Counted from the first letter of the stretch, positions 1 to 7,328 are shown. The stretch: DNA of 8,508 bases from Clostridia bacterium (GCA_028710055.1 JAQUSX010000014.1:1-8508); one strand, 5' to 3'. Numbers and translations: made by a program. Notes: a model not told the origin generated them from the sequence alone.

Positions 1-13
1 TTACTTCAAATCA

Positions 14-41
14 TTGTTTTTCCCGCGCAGTATGATAAAAT
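14..41 (+). promoter_or_regulatory. Probable sigma-A promoter of the cysteine desulfidase gene
   Basis: A TTGTTT box (14-19) and a TAAAAT box (36-41) are separated by 16 bases. Both are moderate matches to -35 and -10 consensus. Transcription would start near 48, giving a leader of about 25 bases that contains the AAGGA ribosome site at 62-66. No operator or riboswitch-like structure is visible in the 72 bases before the gene. An alternative -10 (TATGAT, 31-36) is too close to this -35. Confidence 0.45.
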
Positions 42-72
42 ATTTCTAGATTAATTATACGAAGGACTTTTT

Positions 73-1350
73 ATGCAAAAAAACGACGTAAAATATCAAG
101 AATATCTAAAAATTTTAAAAAAAGAGCTTATTGCCGCATTCGGATGCACCGAGCCTATCGCTTTGGCGTACTGCGCTGCAAAGGCGCGTGAAACGCTGGG
201 GAATATGCCCGAAAAAGTTGAGTTGAAGGTATGCGGAAATATTATTAAAAACGCGAAAAGCGTGGTAGTGCCGAATACCGGCGGACTTAAAGGCATCGAG
301 GCTTCGGTTGCCGCGGGACTAATCGCAGGAAAATCATCCGACAATCTGGAAGTATTGGCGCATATTAACGAAGAAGAAAAAGCAAATATAAGAAAATATA
401 TAGAGTTAAATAATATAAACGTAAGTTGTTCGTGCAGCGAAAAGCAGTTGTTTATCGATATGACCGCTTTTTACAAAAATGATTATGCGCATATTATTAT
501 TGCCGACGCTCATACAAATATAATTTTGGTGGAAAAAAACTCGGACACTATTTTTAAGCTCGACCAGCAAAAACAGCGAGAAAATTACGAACAGGCTTAC
601 GGATTGCTCACGATTGCCGATATTGTGGATTTTGCGAACTCGATTGATATTGAAGACGTCAGAGAATGCATAGAAAGACAAATAGAATATAATACGGCCA
701 TAGCAAAAGAAGGATTAAAAAAAGAGTACGGCGCAAATATCGGTAAAGTTTTATTAAACAGCTGCACCGACAGCATTATGACAAAAGCAATAGCCGCAGC
801 GGCGGCAGGCAGCGACGCCAGAATGAGCGGCTGCGAATTGCCCGTCGTAATAGTAAGCGGAAGCGGAAACCAAGGTATGACGGCAAGCTTGCCCGTAATT
901 GAATACGCGAACGACAAAAAAGTCGATAAGGGAAAGCTTATCCGCGCGATAATAGTATCGAATCTTATAACCATTCACCAAAAAACGGGCATAGGCAAAC
1001 TGTCGGCATATTGCGGCGCAATATCAGCCGCAGTAGGGGCTGCCGCGGGAGTGGCTTATCTTGACGGAGCGGATACCGTCGCTATCGCGAATACGGTTGT
1101 AAACGGAATGGCAATAAGCAGCGGCATAGTCTGCGACGGGGCAAAACCGTCTTGCGCGGGCAAAATAGCCACCGCGCTTTATTCCGCTTTGCTCGGATAC
1201 AATATGTGCAAGAACGGGCAGCATTTTTGCAGTGGTGACGGAATAGTCGCTTGCGACGTTGAAAAATGTATCAAAAACGTAGGGCGTCTTGCAAAAGAAG
1301 GTATGCGCGAAACCGATGAAGAAATTATAAAAATAATGACCGAAAAATAA
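73..1350 (+). CDS. cyuA: L-cysteine desulfidase, CyuA/YhaM (UPF0597) family, Fe-S enzyme
   Basis: This 425-residue cytoplasmic enzyme is predicted to break L-cysteine into pyruvate, ammonia and hydrogen sulfide with a [4Fe-4S] cluster rather than PLP. The whole length matches the UPF0597/serine-dehydratase-alpha-like family. The N-terminus has the signature GCTEPIA with Cys25, and the C-terminal half has Cys314 (AYCGA), Cys354 and Cys361 (VCDGAKPSC). From memory, the archaeal enzyme has essential cysteines 25, 282, 322 and 329. The 40- and 7-residue gaps between the last three are the same here, which supports a working cluster site. Other visible motifs are the VPNTGG loop (res. 66-71) and the Gly-rich SGSGNQG segment (262-268). 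The ATG at 73 follows an AGGA site with 6-base spacing. The gene is monocistronic and ends at a palindromic terminator. Serine or another small amino acid as substrate cannot be excluded; the family call is firm, the substrate less so. Confidence 0.9.
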   Translation: MQKNDVKYQEYLKILKKELIAAFGCTEPIALAYCAAKARETLGNMPEKVELKVCGNIIKNAKSVVVPNTGGLKGIEASVAAGLIAGKSSDNLEVLAHINEEEKANIRKYIELNNINVSCSCSEKQLFIDMTAFYKNDYAHIIIADAHTNIILVEKNSDTIFKLDQQKQRENYEQAYGLLTIADIVDFANSIDIEDVRECIERQIEYNTAIAKEGLKKEYGANIGKVLLNSCTDSIMTKAIAAAAAGSDARMSGCELPVVIVSGSGNQGMTASLPVIEYANDKKVDKGKLIRAIIVSNLITIHQKTGIGKLSAYCGAISAAVGAAAGVAYLDGADTVAIANTVVNGMAISSGIVCDGAKPSCAGKIATALYSALLGYNMCKNGQHFCSGDGIVACDVEKCIKNVGRLAKEGMRETDEEIIKIMTEK

Positions 1351-1392
1351 AACTAACCCAAGGAATTTTGCCTAGATAATATTTTTAATAAA

Positions 1393-1420
1393 AAAACCGT
1401 TGATAATTATCAACGGTTTT
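1393..1420. terminator. Bidirectional rho-independent terminator (perfect 28-bp palindrome)
   Basis: Bases 1393-1406 and 1407-1420 are exact reverse complements (arm AAAACCGTTGATAA), so each strand folds into a stem with a short AT loop. The plus strand continues into a T-rich run at 1423-1432. The minus strand continues into the complement of the A-run at 1391-1396 and of ATTTTTAATA (1381-1390), which is also U-rich at its start. It lies between the convergent cyuA (ends 1350) and pmbA-like gene (ends 1441), so it can stop transcripts from both sides. Confidence 0.85.
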
Positions 1421-1440
1421 ACTTTTATTTTTAAAACAAC

Positions 1441-2661
1441 TTATTTTTGGACGTTAAGTTTTGTAAGAGTGAAGTAACTTTCGCCCACTTGTGTTAAAGC
1501 TTTTGAAACGGTCGTGACGTAGTCTTTTCCGAAAAATTCGAATATGTTTCCGTAAATCTGGATGTCGGGCAGTTTGCCTAATACTTTTCCGTCTTGAATA
1601 AGATAAGCGAATTGAACTGGGGTAGCAAAATCGCCGTCTGTGGTAGTGTCGCCGCCGCTAGCCATAATTACGAAAATAGTTTTTTCTTTGGTTATTTCAG
1701 CGAGAGTTTTGTTTTCAGTTTTTACCATCAAACCTGCAAAACTTGCCGAAGGAAGTCCGTCGTAAGGCGCGCCGCTGTTTTGCGCGATAGGCAGATTGTA
1801 AACTTCCTGCTGGCGTTTATTTCCTATCAAAGCGACGAATTCGCCGTTTTTAATGATAAAACGTTCGTAATCAGGCGCGATTTCACCCTCATCGTCAAAG
1901 AAAGGCGTTGCGTGAGCCATTTCGGGACGTCTATCGAAATATATTGAAAATTTGTCCGAAAACATCTTTTGACCAAGTTTACCTTTGAATATAGAAGCGT
2001 TTGAAGCGTATTGGTCTATCATAAGGTCGTATAGTGATTTTCCAAACATATCGCTTGTATCCATCAAAACGGGATATTTGCCCGGTTCGATATCGACAAC
2101 GTCACCGTAATGTTCGGTAATTAATTTTACGTCGTTCACCATTTCTTTTTCGTCGATGCTGACTTCATTAAATGCGTAGAATAAATCGAAAAGATTTGCT
2201 GAACCGTAAGATTTTATAGATAAACCAAGACTGAACGTATTGCCCTTATATTCCAAATCACAACCTTTGGTATTGCGGTATTTAGCCTCTACTTCGACAT
2301 ATGTAACCTTATTGCCGAAAATAAAATTCGGCGCGGCTGCGGAAATTTTGTCCATCATTTTGCCTACTGATAGCATATAGTTATCGGTATCGATAACTTT
2401 TTTGGTTGTATCCATTTTTTTGACGACGTTTTCGGGCAATTTGCAAGGATAAGGAAGTTTTAATCCCAAATTCTCAACAGCTTGTTTTTCAAGCTCGTCA
2501 AAATTTGATTCGCCGATACTGCCCGCAACGCCGATAAAACCGTTGTCGTATACTCTTACGGTATTTGTTTTTTCGATAGTTTTGCGGAGAGATTCGGGCT
2601 TATTCTTTACTACATTTATCGTATATTTAACGACTGTACTGGTAAGATATTCTTTTTGCAT
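1441..2661 (-). CDS. pmbA: PmbA/TldE-like subunit of a TldD/TldE metalloprotease (divergent)
   Basis: This 406-residue protein belongs to the PmbA/TldD peptidase U62 family (old name: modulator of DNA gyrase). In studied systems TldE/PmbA pairs with TldD in one heterodimeric zinc protease that degrades unfolded or flexible peptides, matures microcin B17 and turns over the CcdA antitoxin. Family marks here are FFDDEG (res. 254-259), GGDTTTDGDFATP (336-348) and the C-terminal IYGNIFEFF segment (369-377), comparable to the G-D-(Y/F)-S...I-x-G-N motif of PmbA. There is no HExxxH motif, as expected for the non-catalytic subunit. The sequence is divergent and shorter than E. coli PmbA (about 450 residues). 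The ATG follows the tldD stop by 14 bases. Its AGGAG site (2673-2677) overlaps that TAG stop (2676-2678), so translation of the two is probably coupled. The subunit assignment is strong from context, moderate from sequence alone. Confidence 0.85.
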   Translation of the reverse strand: MQKEYLTSTVVKYTINVVKNKPESLRKTIEKTNTVRVYDNGFIGVAGSIGESNFDELEKQAVENLGLKLPYPCKLPENVVKKMDTTKKVIDTDNYMLSVGKMMDKISAAAPNFIFGNKVTYVEVEAKYRNTKGCDLEYKGNTFSLGLSIKSYGSANLFDLFYAFNEVSIDEKEMVNDVKLITEHYGDVVDIEPGKYPVLMDTSDMFGKSLYDLMIDQYASNASIFKGKLGQKMFSDKFSIYFDRRPEMAHATPFFDDEGEIAPDYERFIIKNGEFVALIGNKRQQEVYNLPIAQNSGAPYDGLPSASFAGLMVKTENKTLAEITKEKTIFVIMASGGDTTTDGDFATPVQFAYLIQDGKVLGKLPDIQIYGNIFEFFGKDYVTTVSKALTQVGESYFTLTKLNVQK

Positions 2662-2675
2662 TTTTCACTAATCTC

Positions 2676-4010
2676 CTATTGAATATTCATTTTTGAAATT
2701 CTTACATACGGTCCGCCGAATGAAACGTGCAAGGGGAATTGTTCCATTTTTCCGCATCCGCCCGTTATCGAGTTGCAAACCTTAGCATCTTTGGACAGTC
2801 CGTCAATAAGACCTAGAGTTTCAAATACATTGCCTGTTATAACGGAAATTTTCACAGGTTTGCCGATTTTTCCGTCTTTGATTTTGAAAGCCATTTCGGG
2901 GGCTATTGTAAACTGTGTCATACCGGAGCCGTGAGCGTAATTGTGAATATAATAGCCGTCTTTAATGTCAGCTATAAGCTCTTCAAAAGTTTTGTCGCCG
3001 CCGTCTATAACGGTGCTTGTCATACGAACGACAGGTTCAAATTTGCAGTTCATTGCCCTAGCATTGCCCGTTAGGTCTTCGTCAAGGTCAGCGGCAGTAG
3101 TGCCCATATGCAGTCGGCCCGTCAAAACGCCGTTTCTGATAAGGTACGTTTTTTGAGTCATGGTGCCTTCGTCGTCAAACAAACAATAACCTGTTCCCGA
3201 ATTTGCGCCGTAATCGTAAATGGAAAGAATATCGCTTCCGACTTTTTTGCCCAAAGCCCATTCTTTGCGCATAGTTTCGTCGCCGATCATAAAGTCGGAT
3301 TCGCTTTTGTGACCGAAAGATTCGTGGGCGAAAACGCCCGCCACGACTGGTGAAAGCACGACGGGAAAATAACCTTTGTCGCACGGTTCCGCGTGCAGGG
3401 CGTAATCGATACCTTTTTCAAGCTCGTCTTTTTGCTCATTTTCAAAGTAAACTATTTCGTCAAAATAGTTTTTGCCTACTTGGAAACGTCCCTTAAAGTG
3501 GTCTTTTCCGCTTGTTATGAAGTAATTGTAACCGATACCGCAATGTTGATAGTCGTGCTGAATATCGGCGCCTTTGCTGGAATAAAAATGATAATTGTCG
3601 CTCTTGTCAAGATAGTAATATTCTAAATAACTAATCAAATCGTTTTTGTAGATTTCCGCATTTTTTTTCAAAATCTCGATTTTTTGTTCTTTTGAGATAT
3701 TACGAACAGAATTTTTGTCAAAAATCATTTTGTTGCAGATATGAGTTTCAAATCTTTTAACGATAGGATCATTTGCGATATCGGGGTTTGGTGTGCCTTG
3801 TTTATAAAGATTTTGCAATTCCTTGTCGATATTTTTAACATCCGACGTAGAGGTATAATACCAAAGCTTTCCGTCAAACACGCGAATAAATGCGCGAAGT
3901 TCTTTTTGAACGTTATAATTTTCCATAACGCCTTTTTTGAAGATTATTTTCGTGCTGAAGCTGTCTACGATTCTAACGTCGGAATAAAAGTTGGGGTTGA
4001 AATTAAACAT
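2676..4010 (-). CDS. tldD: TldD, catalytic zinc subunit of the TldD/TldE protease
   Basis: This 444-residue protein is the catalytic TldD-type member of peptidase family U62. The HExxxH zinc motif is intact (HESFGH, res. 229-234) and a C-terminal GGCGK (417-421) supplies Cys419, the expected third zinc ligand. FDDEGT (278-283) and HGSGMTQF (360-367) match conserved strands of the active-site tunnel. TldD works in the cytoplasm with TldE, the next gene. It is slightly shorter than E. coli TldD (about 480 residues). The ATG at 4010-4008 has a strong AAAAGGAGT site (complement of 4016-4024) at the usual distance. It is the first gene of a two-gene operon with a clear promoter at 4039-4067, divergent from a TetR-type gene, so regulated expression is plausible. 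No RiPP precursor, cyclodehydratase or toxin-antitoxin pair is visible nearby; the substrate is unknown. Confidence 0.93.
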   Translation of the reverse strand: MFNFNPNFYSDVRIVDSFSTKIIFKKGVMENYNVQKELRAFIRVFDGKLWYYTSTSDVKNIDKELQNLYKQGTPNPDIANDPIVKRFETHICNKMIFDKNSVRNISKEQKIEILKKNAEIYKNDLISYLEYYYLDKSDNYHFYSSKGADIQHDYQHCGIGYNYFITSGKDHFKGRFQVGKNYFDEIVYFENEQKDELEKGIDYALHAEPCDKGYFPVVLSPVVAGVFAHESFGHKSESDFMIGDETMRKEWALGKKVGSDILSIYDYGANSGTGYCLFDDEGTMTQKTYLIRNGVLTGRLHMGTTAADLDEDLTGNARAMNCKFEPVVRMTSTVIDGGDKTFEELIADIKDGYYIHNYAHGSGMTQFTIAPEMAFKIKDGKIGKPVKISVITGNVFETLGLIDGLSKDAKVCNSITGGCGKMEQFPLHVSFGGPYVRISKMNIQ

Positions 4011-4038
4011 ATGTTACTCCTTTTAAACTGATAAATGT

Positions 4039-4067
4039 ATTATAAACTAAATATCTAGTATTTTCAA
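4039..4067 (-). promoter_or_regulatory. Sigma-A promoter of the tldD-pmbA operon
   Basis: On the minus strand, TTGAAA (complement of 4062-4067) and a perfect TATAAT (complement of 4039-4044) are separated by exactly 17 bases. The predicted start is near 4032, leaving a leader of about 22 bases that includes the AAAAGGAGT ribosome site. The match is near consensus, so the operon should be well expressed unless a regulator intervenes. A 17-bp inverted repeat lies 20 bases upstream of the -35 box. Confidence 0.8.
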
Positions 4068-4087
4068 TATTAATTTCCAAAATGTTA

Positions 4088-4104
4088 GGCAACTATAAGT
4101 TGCC
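4088..4104. promoter_or_regulatory. Candidate TetR-family operator, 17-bp inverted repeat
   Basis: The sequence GGCAACT-ATA-AGTTGCC has perfect 7-bp arms around a 3-base centre. Allowing one mismatched pair, the symmetry extends to about 4085-4107. It sits between the divergent tetR-like gene and tldD-pmbA, the usual place and size for a TetR-family site. It is followed by A on the plus strand and by non-T sequence on the minus strand, so it does not look like a terminator. No second copy was noticed in the window. Binding by the adjacent regulator is inferred. Confidence 0.6.
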
Positions 4105-4210
4105 AAAAAAGAAAAATTATATGGAAAAATTAAAATAGGAGATACTAAACAAAACGAATTATCTCGAATAATTTTTTCCGCGCTACATAAAAACAAAGGA
4201 GTCAAAAAAA

Positions 4211-4765
4211 GTGGCAAGACGTAATTTGGTAAACGTGGCGGAAAGAATTTTGTTGGAGACGGTAAAAACAGCTGCGGAGGAAAGTATAGAAAAAACGCCG
4301 TCAAAAAAAATAGCCGAAAAATGCGATATAACCGACGCTACGATATTTGTTTACTATAAAACGAAAAAGAACCTTTTTAATAAAGCGTACGAATATTCTC
4401 TCGAAAAGTTGTACGCAAATTTTAAATCTAATGCGTATTTGTTACAAGAAGGAAAATACAAGGATTTTTGGGACAAAATTTTATCTTTTGCGCTAGAAAA
4501 TGATTATTTCGCGAAATTTTGCGCCGCTTACAGACATTCGGCATACAGGGAAAAAACAAATCCGTACGTATCGGCGGAATTTATTAAAGATTATTTTAAT
4601 GCGGAACTTATCCGTAACTTGACAGACGAACAATGCTTTTCGCTTTTGGATACGGTGTTTTCGATTTTTTTAGAAACGGTAACAGCGTTTGCGGATAAAA
4701 AAGTTGATAAAAACAAAAAAACGCTCGACGCATTTTTTAATGTATGCATTGGCGCATTTTTGTAA
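4211..4765 (+). CDS. TetR/AcrR-family transcriptional regulator
   Basis: This 184-residue protein is a one-domain ligand-responsive DNA-binding regulator. The N-terminal helix-turn-helix spans about residues 10-55; the segment IAEKCDITDATIFVYYKTKK matches the family's recognition helix followed by the Y-Y/F-x-x-K motif. The C-terminal part (about 60-184) is helical and family-divergent, as usual for the ligand pocket, so the inducer cannot be read. The start is GTG at 4211, supported by AAAGGAG at 4195-4201 with 9-base spacing; no ATG start fits better. The gene is divergent from tldD-pmbA with a 17-bp inverted repeat between them, suggesting control of that operon and of itself. Its own promoter could not be placed confidently. 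It ends 14 bp from the convergent lacI-type gene with no clear terminator. The class is certain, the target inferred. Confidence 0.9.
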   Translation: MARRNLVNVAERILLETVKTAAEESIEKTPSKKIAEKCDITDATIFVYYKTKKNLFNKAYEYSLEKLYANFKSNAYLLQEGKYKDFWDKILSFALENDYFAKFCAAYRHSAYREKTNPYVSAEFIKDYFNAELIRNLTDEQCFSLLDTVFSIFLETVTAFADKKVDKNKKTLDAFFNVCIGAFL

Positions 4766-4779
4766 GAAGGGGTAAATAA

Positions 4780-5751
4780 TTATTCGATTTTTTTAGTTGA
4801 TTCCCGCGGTATGATTTCGCCGTTCAAAAGTATTCGTCTTGGCGTACCGCCGCACGCGAGTTCTGCCAGAACGTTATAAGCCGTTTGCCCCAAAATCGAG
4901 TAATCTATTTTTAAGGTAGTAAGTCTGGGTGTAAAAAATTCCGCGATTTTTGTGTCGCCGAATCCCGTTACGCTCATTTGGTCGGGAACGTTAACACCCA
5001 TATTCTTTAATCCGCGGATAAGTCCCGCTGCCAGGTCGTCGCTCGCGCAAACGACTGCGGTAGAGCGTCCGCAAAAAGTCTTCGCGGCGTCGCAGCCGTC
5101 AAAATCATCAGTATCTATTCGTACAAGAGTATTAGTGTCAATTTTCAAATTATTTGATAACATTCCCGCAACGTAACCGCCGAATTTTTCTCCGCGGTCA
5201 CGGTGATTAAGGAAACCTATTTTATTATGTCCGAGCGAAACCAAATAAGTCACCATATCGGAAATGGCTCTCGAATAATCCGTATCGGTTTCTGAGACGT
5301 TTGCAACCGGTAACAGCGAATCCGCCAAAACGGCAGGGAAACGCGAGGTAACTAGTTGGTCGGCTAATTTTTTGTCCATATTGCCGATAATAAAAGCTCC
5401 GTCTATTTTTTTCTCAGATAAATAATTGTCAAAATCAAAATTTTCTTCGCCGCAGTACGTTTCCACCACTATTTCCGTGCGGTGTTTTTTCGCCGCTGTT
5501 TGAAATCCGTTCAACATCGTATATTCATTATTTTCGTCTGTATTTGAATTAGCGATAAGCACACAAAATCTTCGTGCGCAGTTACGTCTTTTTAGACTAA
5601 ATCCGATATTAGCGGCGTAATCCAAAACTTTTTTTCTAGTCTTTTCACTGACGTCGGTAGCGTTATTTAAAGCCTTTGAAACGGTACAAGTAGCGACTCC
5701 CAGTTTTTTGGCGATTTTTTCGATGGTCATTTTTTCGGTGTTCTTTCGCAT
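4780..5751 (-). CDS. LacI/GalR-family transcriptional regulator
   Basis: This 323-residue protein has the full LacI-family architecture. A helix-turn-helix covers about residues 8-30 (TIEKIAKKLGVATCTVSKAL), then a hinge helix to about residue 56, then a periplasmic-binding-protein-like ligand domain (about 60-320). Conserved ligand-domain landmarks include LGHNKIGFL (173-181), VVCASDDLAAGLIRGL (233-248), VPDQMSVTGFGD (255-266) and FTPRLTTLKID (263-273 region). Such proteins usually repress sugar-uptake genes, but none lies here, so the effector is unknown. The first ATG (5751) falls at the predicted transcription start of a strong promoter. A second in-frame ATG at 5730 (residue 8) starts exactly at the canonical TIEKIA and may be the true start, giving 316 residues. 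Neither has a good Shine-Dalgarno site. It lies 98 bp downstream of the MATE gene on the same strand but has its own promoter. Confidence 0.92.
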   Translation of the reverse strand: MRKNTEKMTIEKIAKKLGVATCTVSKALNNATDVSEKTRKKVLDYAANIGFSLKRRNCARRFCVLIANSNTDENNEYTMLNGFQTAAKKHRTEIVVETYCGEENFDFDNYLSEKKIDGAFIIGNMDKKLADQLVTSRFPAVLADSLLPVANVSETDTDYSRAISDMVTYLVSLGHNKIGFLNHRDRGEKFGGYVAGMLSNNLKIDTNTLVRIDTDDFDGCDAAKTFCGRSTAVVCASDDLAAGLIRGLKNMGVNVPDQMSVTGFGDTKIAEFFTPRLTTLKIDYSILGQTAYNVLAELACGGTPRRILLNGEIIPRESTKKIE

Positions 5752-5757
5752 ATCGAA

Positions 5758-5786
5758 ATTATATCAAATCCAAAATTTTAATGCAA
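5758..5786 (-). promoter_or_regulatory. Sigma-A promoter of the lacI-type gene
   Basis: On the minus strand, TTGCAT (complement of 5781-5786) and a perfect TATAAT (complement of 5758-5763) have a 17-base spacer. The predicted start falls at about 5750-5752, on the first possible ATG of the regulator (5751). The transcript is therefore leaderless from that ATG, or has a leader of about 20 bases if ATG 5730 is used. The gene can be expressed independently of the upstream MATE gene. Confidence 0.75.
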
Positions 5787-5790
5787 TAAT

Positions 5791-5840
5791 AAAGTGAATA
5801 TTAAATTAATTCGCAAAAAAATAGTTGTTTTGTTCACTTT
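5791..5840. repeat. Pair of 8-bp inverted repeat arms upstream of the lacI-type promoter
   Basis: AAAGTGAA (5791-5798) and TTCACTTT (5833-5840) are exact reverse complements 34 bases apart, about four turns of the helix between centres. The proximal arm begins 5 bases upstream of the -35 box. They could be two half-sites for a looping regulator such as the LacI-type protein itself. The loop is too long and the following sequence not T-rich, so a terminator for the MATE gene is unlikely. Eight-base arms in AT-rich DNA can arise by chance. Confidence 0.3.
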
Positions 5841-5849
5841 CAAGCGGTT

Positions 5850-7280
5850 TTATGACGCAATTGCGGTATCTTTTTGCGTTGACGCGGGGACGATGACGTT
5901 ATTTTTCCATTTGCCTTTTAGGTATAAAACAAGGCTGAATACGCCGCGCGTTGTTAAATCAGCGACCATTCCTATCCAAGCCGCGACAAGACCTAAATTT
6001 GTAACGCGCAGCAAAATAAACGAGAGCGGTATTCTCACGCCCCACATACCGACAAGACAGATGAAGAAAGGTCCTTTAGTGTCTTTGGCCCCGCGTAAAG
6101 TGCCCGTGATTACCATAGCGATACCGCTGGCAGGTTGGGCAAAGGCTTCGAGCCGCAGGACTTTTCCGCCAAGCTCGATAACGGCGGATTCGTCGGAAAA
6201 TATACGCATTAGCGAATCGGAGGCAAAATAAAGCACCACGCCCATTACAGCCATAAAAACGATACTGCACCATATACAAGCCTTACTGTATTTTACCGCG
6301 AGATTTTTTTTGTTCGCGCCGAGCGACTGCGCCACCAGCGTTGTCGCCGCCACGCAGAAACCGAAAGCGGGCATATATGTAATAGCTTCCGCGGTTATGG
6401 CGAGAGTATTTGCGGTAAGGGCGATTGTGCCTAGACTCGTCACTAAGGCGGTCATAAATATCTGTCCCAAGGTGTTCGTTATTCTTTCCGCGGCGACGGG
6501 GGAACCGAGCACAAACATTTCCTTCCATACCGATAAATCAAATTTAAATTTTTCTTTAAATGTAACCGATACGATAAAAGATTTTTTAAATAAAGAGAAA
6601 AACAGCATTACGCCCGAAAAAGCGACCGCTATCGCGGTGGCGGCGGCTGCGCCTTTGACGCCCATTCCCGCGCCCCAAACGAAAATTTCTCTGCCGAAAA
6701 CCGTAATCGTTCTCGAAGGGAATATAAATAAAAAATTTAGAACCACGTTGATAATATTAGTGGCTACATTGTAGAATAAAGGCGTTTTTGTGTCGCCCGA
6801 GCAACGCAGTATTCCCGAGCATACGTTTGCCGAAAGCGTAAATAGATAAGATACCGAGACAATGCTTAGATATGCCGAAGCGTCCGCGCGTATAGCTTCG
6901 TCCGCGCCAAGCCAAACGGGCAAATGCGGGGAGATTAACTGTATAAAAAATGTGATAAACGCGCCGAAAATCAATATTCCCAACAAACTTTGTTTGACGA
7001 TATTTTTTGCGTGAGAGATATTACCCGCGCCGATATTGCGTCCGACGGGTACGGAAAAACCTATTGCTACGGCTGCAAAAAGACCGTTAATCAGCCACGT
7101 AGTTGACATAACTACGCCGATTGACGCTGTGGCGTTATGACCTAACGAGCCTACCATAGCGGTGTCGACGTAATTCACCAAAGTAAGGAGCAGTTGCTCT
7201 AAGACCGCGGGCCACGCAAGATACCACAAAATTTTCCCCAGTTTTGCGTTTTCGTCCAGTAAGTTAAGAGTCGGTTTCAA
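5850..7280 (-). CDS. MATE-family efflux transporter (multidrug/Na+ or H+ antiporter)
   Basis: This 476-residue inner-membrane protein has about 12 hydrophobic segments in two homologous halves, typical in length for the MATE family that expels cationic drugs or metabolites in exchange for Na+ or H+. The internal duplication is visible: PAVLEQLLLTLVNYVDTAMVG (about 24-44) pairs with SPVAAERITNTLGQIFMTAL (260-279), GRNIGAGN (80-87) with AQSLGANK (317-324), and LRCSGDTKTP (158-167) with LRGAKDTKGP (395-404). The substrate cannot be read. The start is TTG at 7280-7278, preceded by an unusual GGGGG ribosome site (complement of 7289-7293) with 8-base spacing; the next in-frame ATG would cut into the first membrane segment. 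It has its own strong promoter (7329-7357) and is divergent from mrp. No clear terminator follows it, so some readthrough into the lacI-type gene is possible. Confidence 0.93.
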   Translation of the reverse strand: MKPTLNLLDENAKLGKILWYLAWPAVLEQLLLTLVNYVDTAMVGSLGHNATASIGVVMSTTWLINGLFAAVAIGFSVPVGRNIGAGNISHAKNIVKQSLLGILIFGAFITFFIQLISPHLPVWLGADEAIRADASAYLSIVSVSYLFTLSANVCSGILRCSGDTKTPLFYNVATNIINVVLNFLFIFPSRTITVFGREIFVWGAGMGVKGAAAATAIAVAFSGVMLFFSLFKKSFIVSVTFKEKFKFDLSVWKEMFVLGSPVAAERITNTLGQIFMTALVTSLGTIALTANTLAITAEAITYMPAFGFCVAATTLVAQSLGANKKNLAVKYSKACIWCSIVFMAVMGVVLYFASDSLMRIFSDESAVIELGGKVLRLEAFAQPASGIAMVITGTLRGAKDTKGPFFICLVGMWGVRIPLSFILLRVTNLGLVAAWIGMVADLTTRGVFSLVLYLKGKWKNNVIVPASTQKDTAIAS

Positions 7281-7288
7281 AAAGTTTT

Positions 7289-7293
7289 CCCCC
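7289..7293 (-). promoter_or_regulatory. Atypical ribosome-binding site deciding a TTG start of the MATE gene
   Basis: The minus strand reads GGGGG, then AAAACTTT, then TTG. No other plausible start codon is in frame nearby, upstream or downstream. All other genes here use AGGA/GGAG-type sites with ATG or GTG. A G-run plus TTG suggests weaker translation of the transporter. Confidence 0.5.
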
Positions 7294-7328
7294 GCGCAAC
7301 AAAAATTTTCGCCGTATTTATTGAGACG

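Noticed and set aside
3108..3626. Plus-strand open frames opposite tldD, and similar frames opposite the MATE and lacI-type genes
   Set aside because: They are antisense shadows of strongly recognisable genes, with no ribosome sites or family motifs.
4121..4138. Five-codon reading frame (ATG to TAG) between tldD and tetR as a possible leader or precursor peptide
   Set aside because: It has no ribosome site, is too short to be a RiPP precursor, and its stop merely sits beside an AGGAG-like string not followed by a start codon.
4106..4190. Promoter for tetR
   Set aside because: Several -10-like strings (TTATAT, TAAAAT, GATACT) exist but none has a proper -35 box at 16-18 bases, so none is annotated. 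TATAAG within the inverted repeat is possible but lacks a good -35 box.
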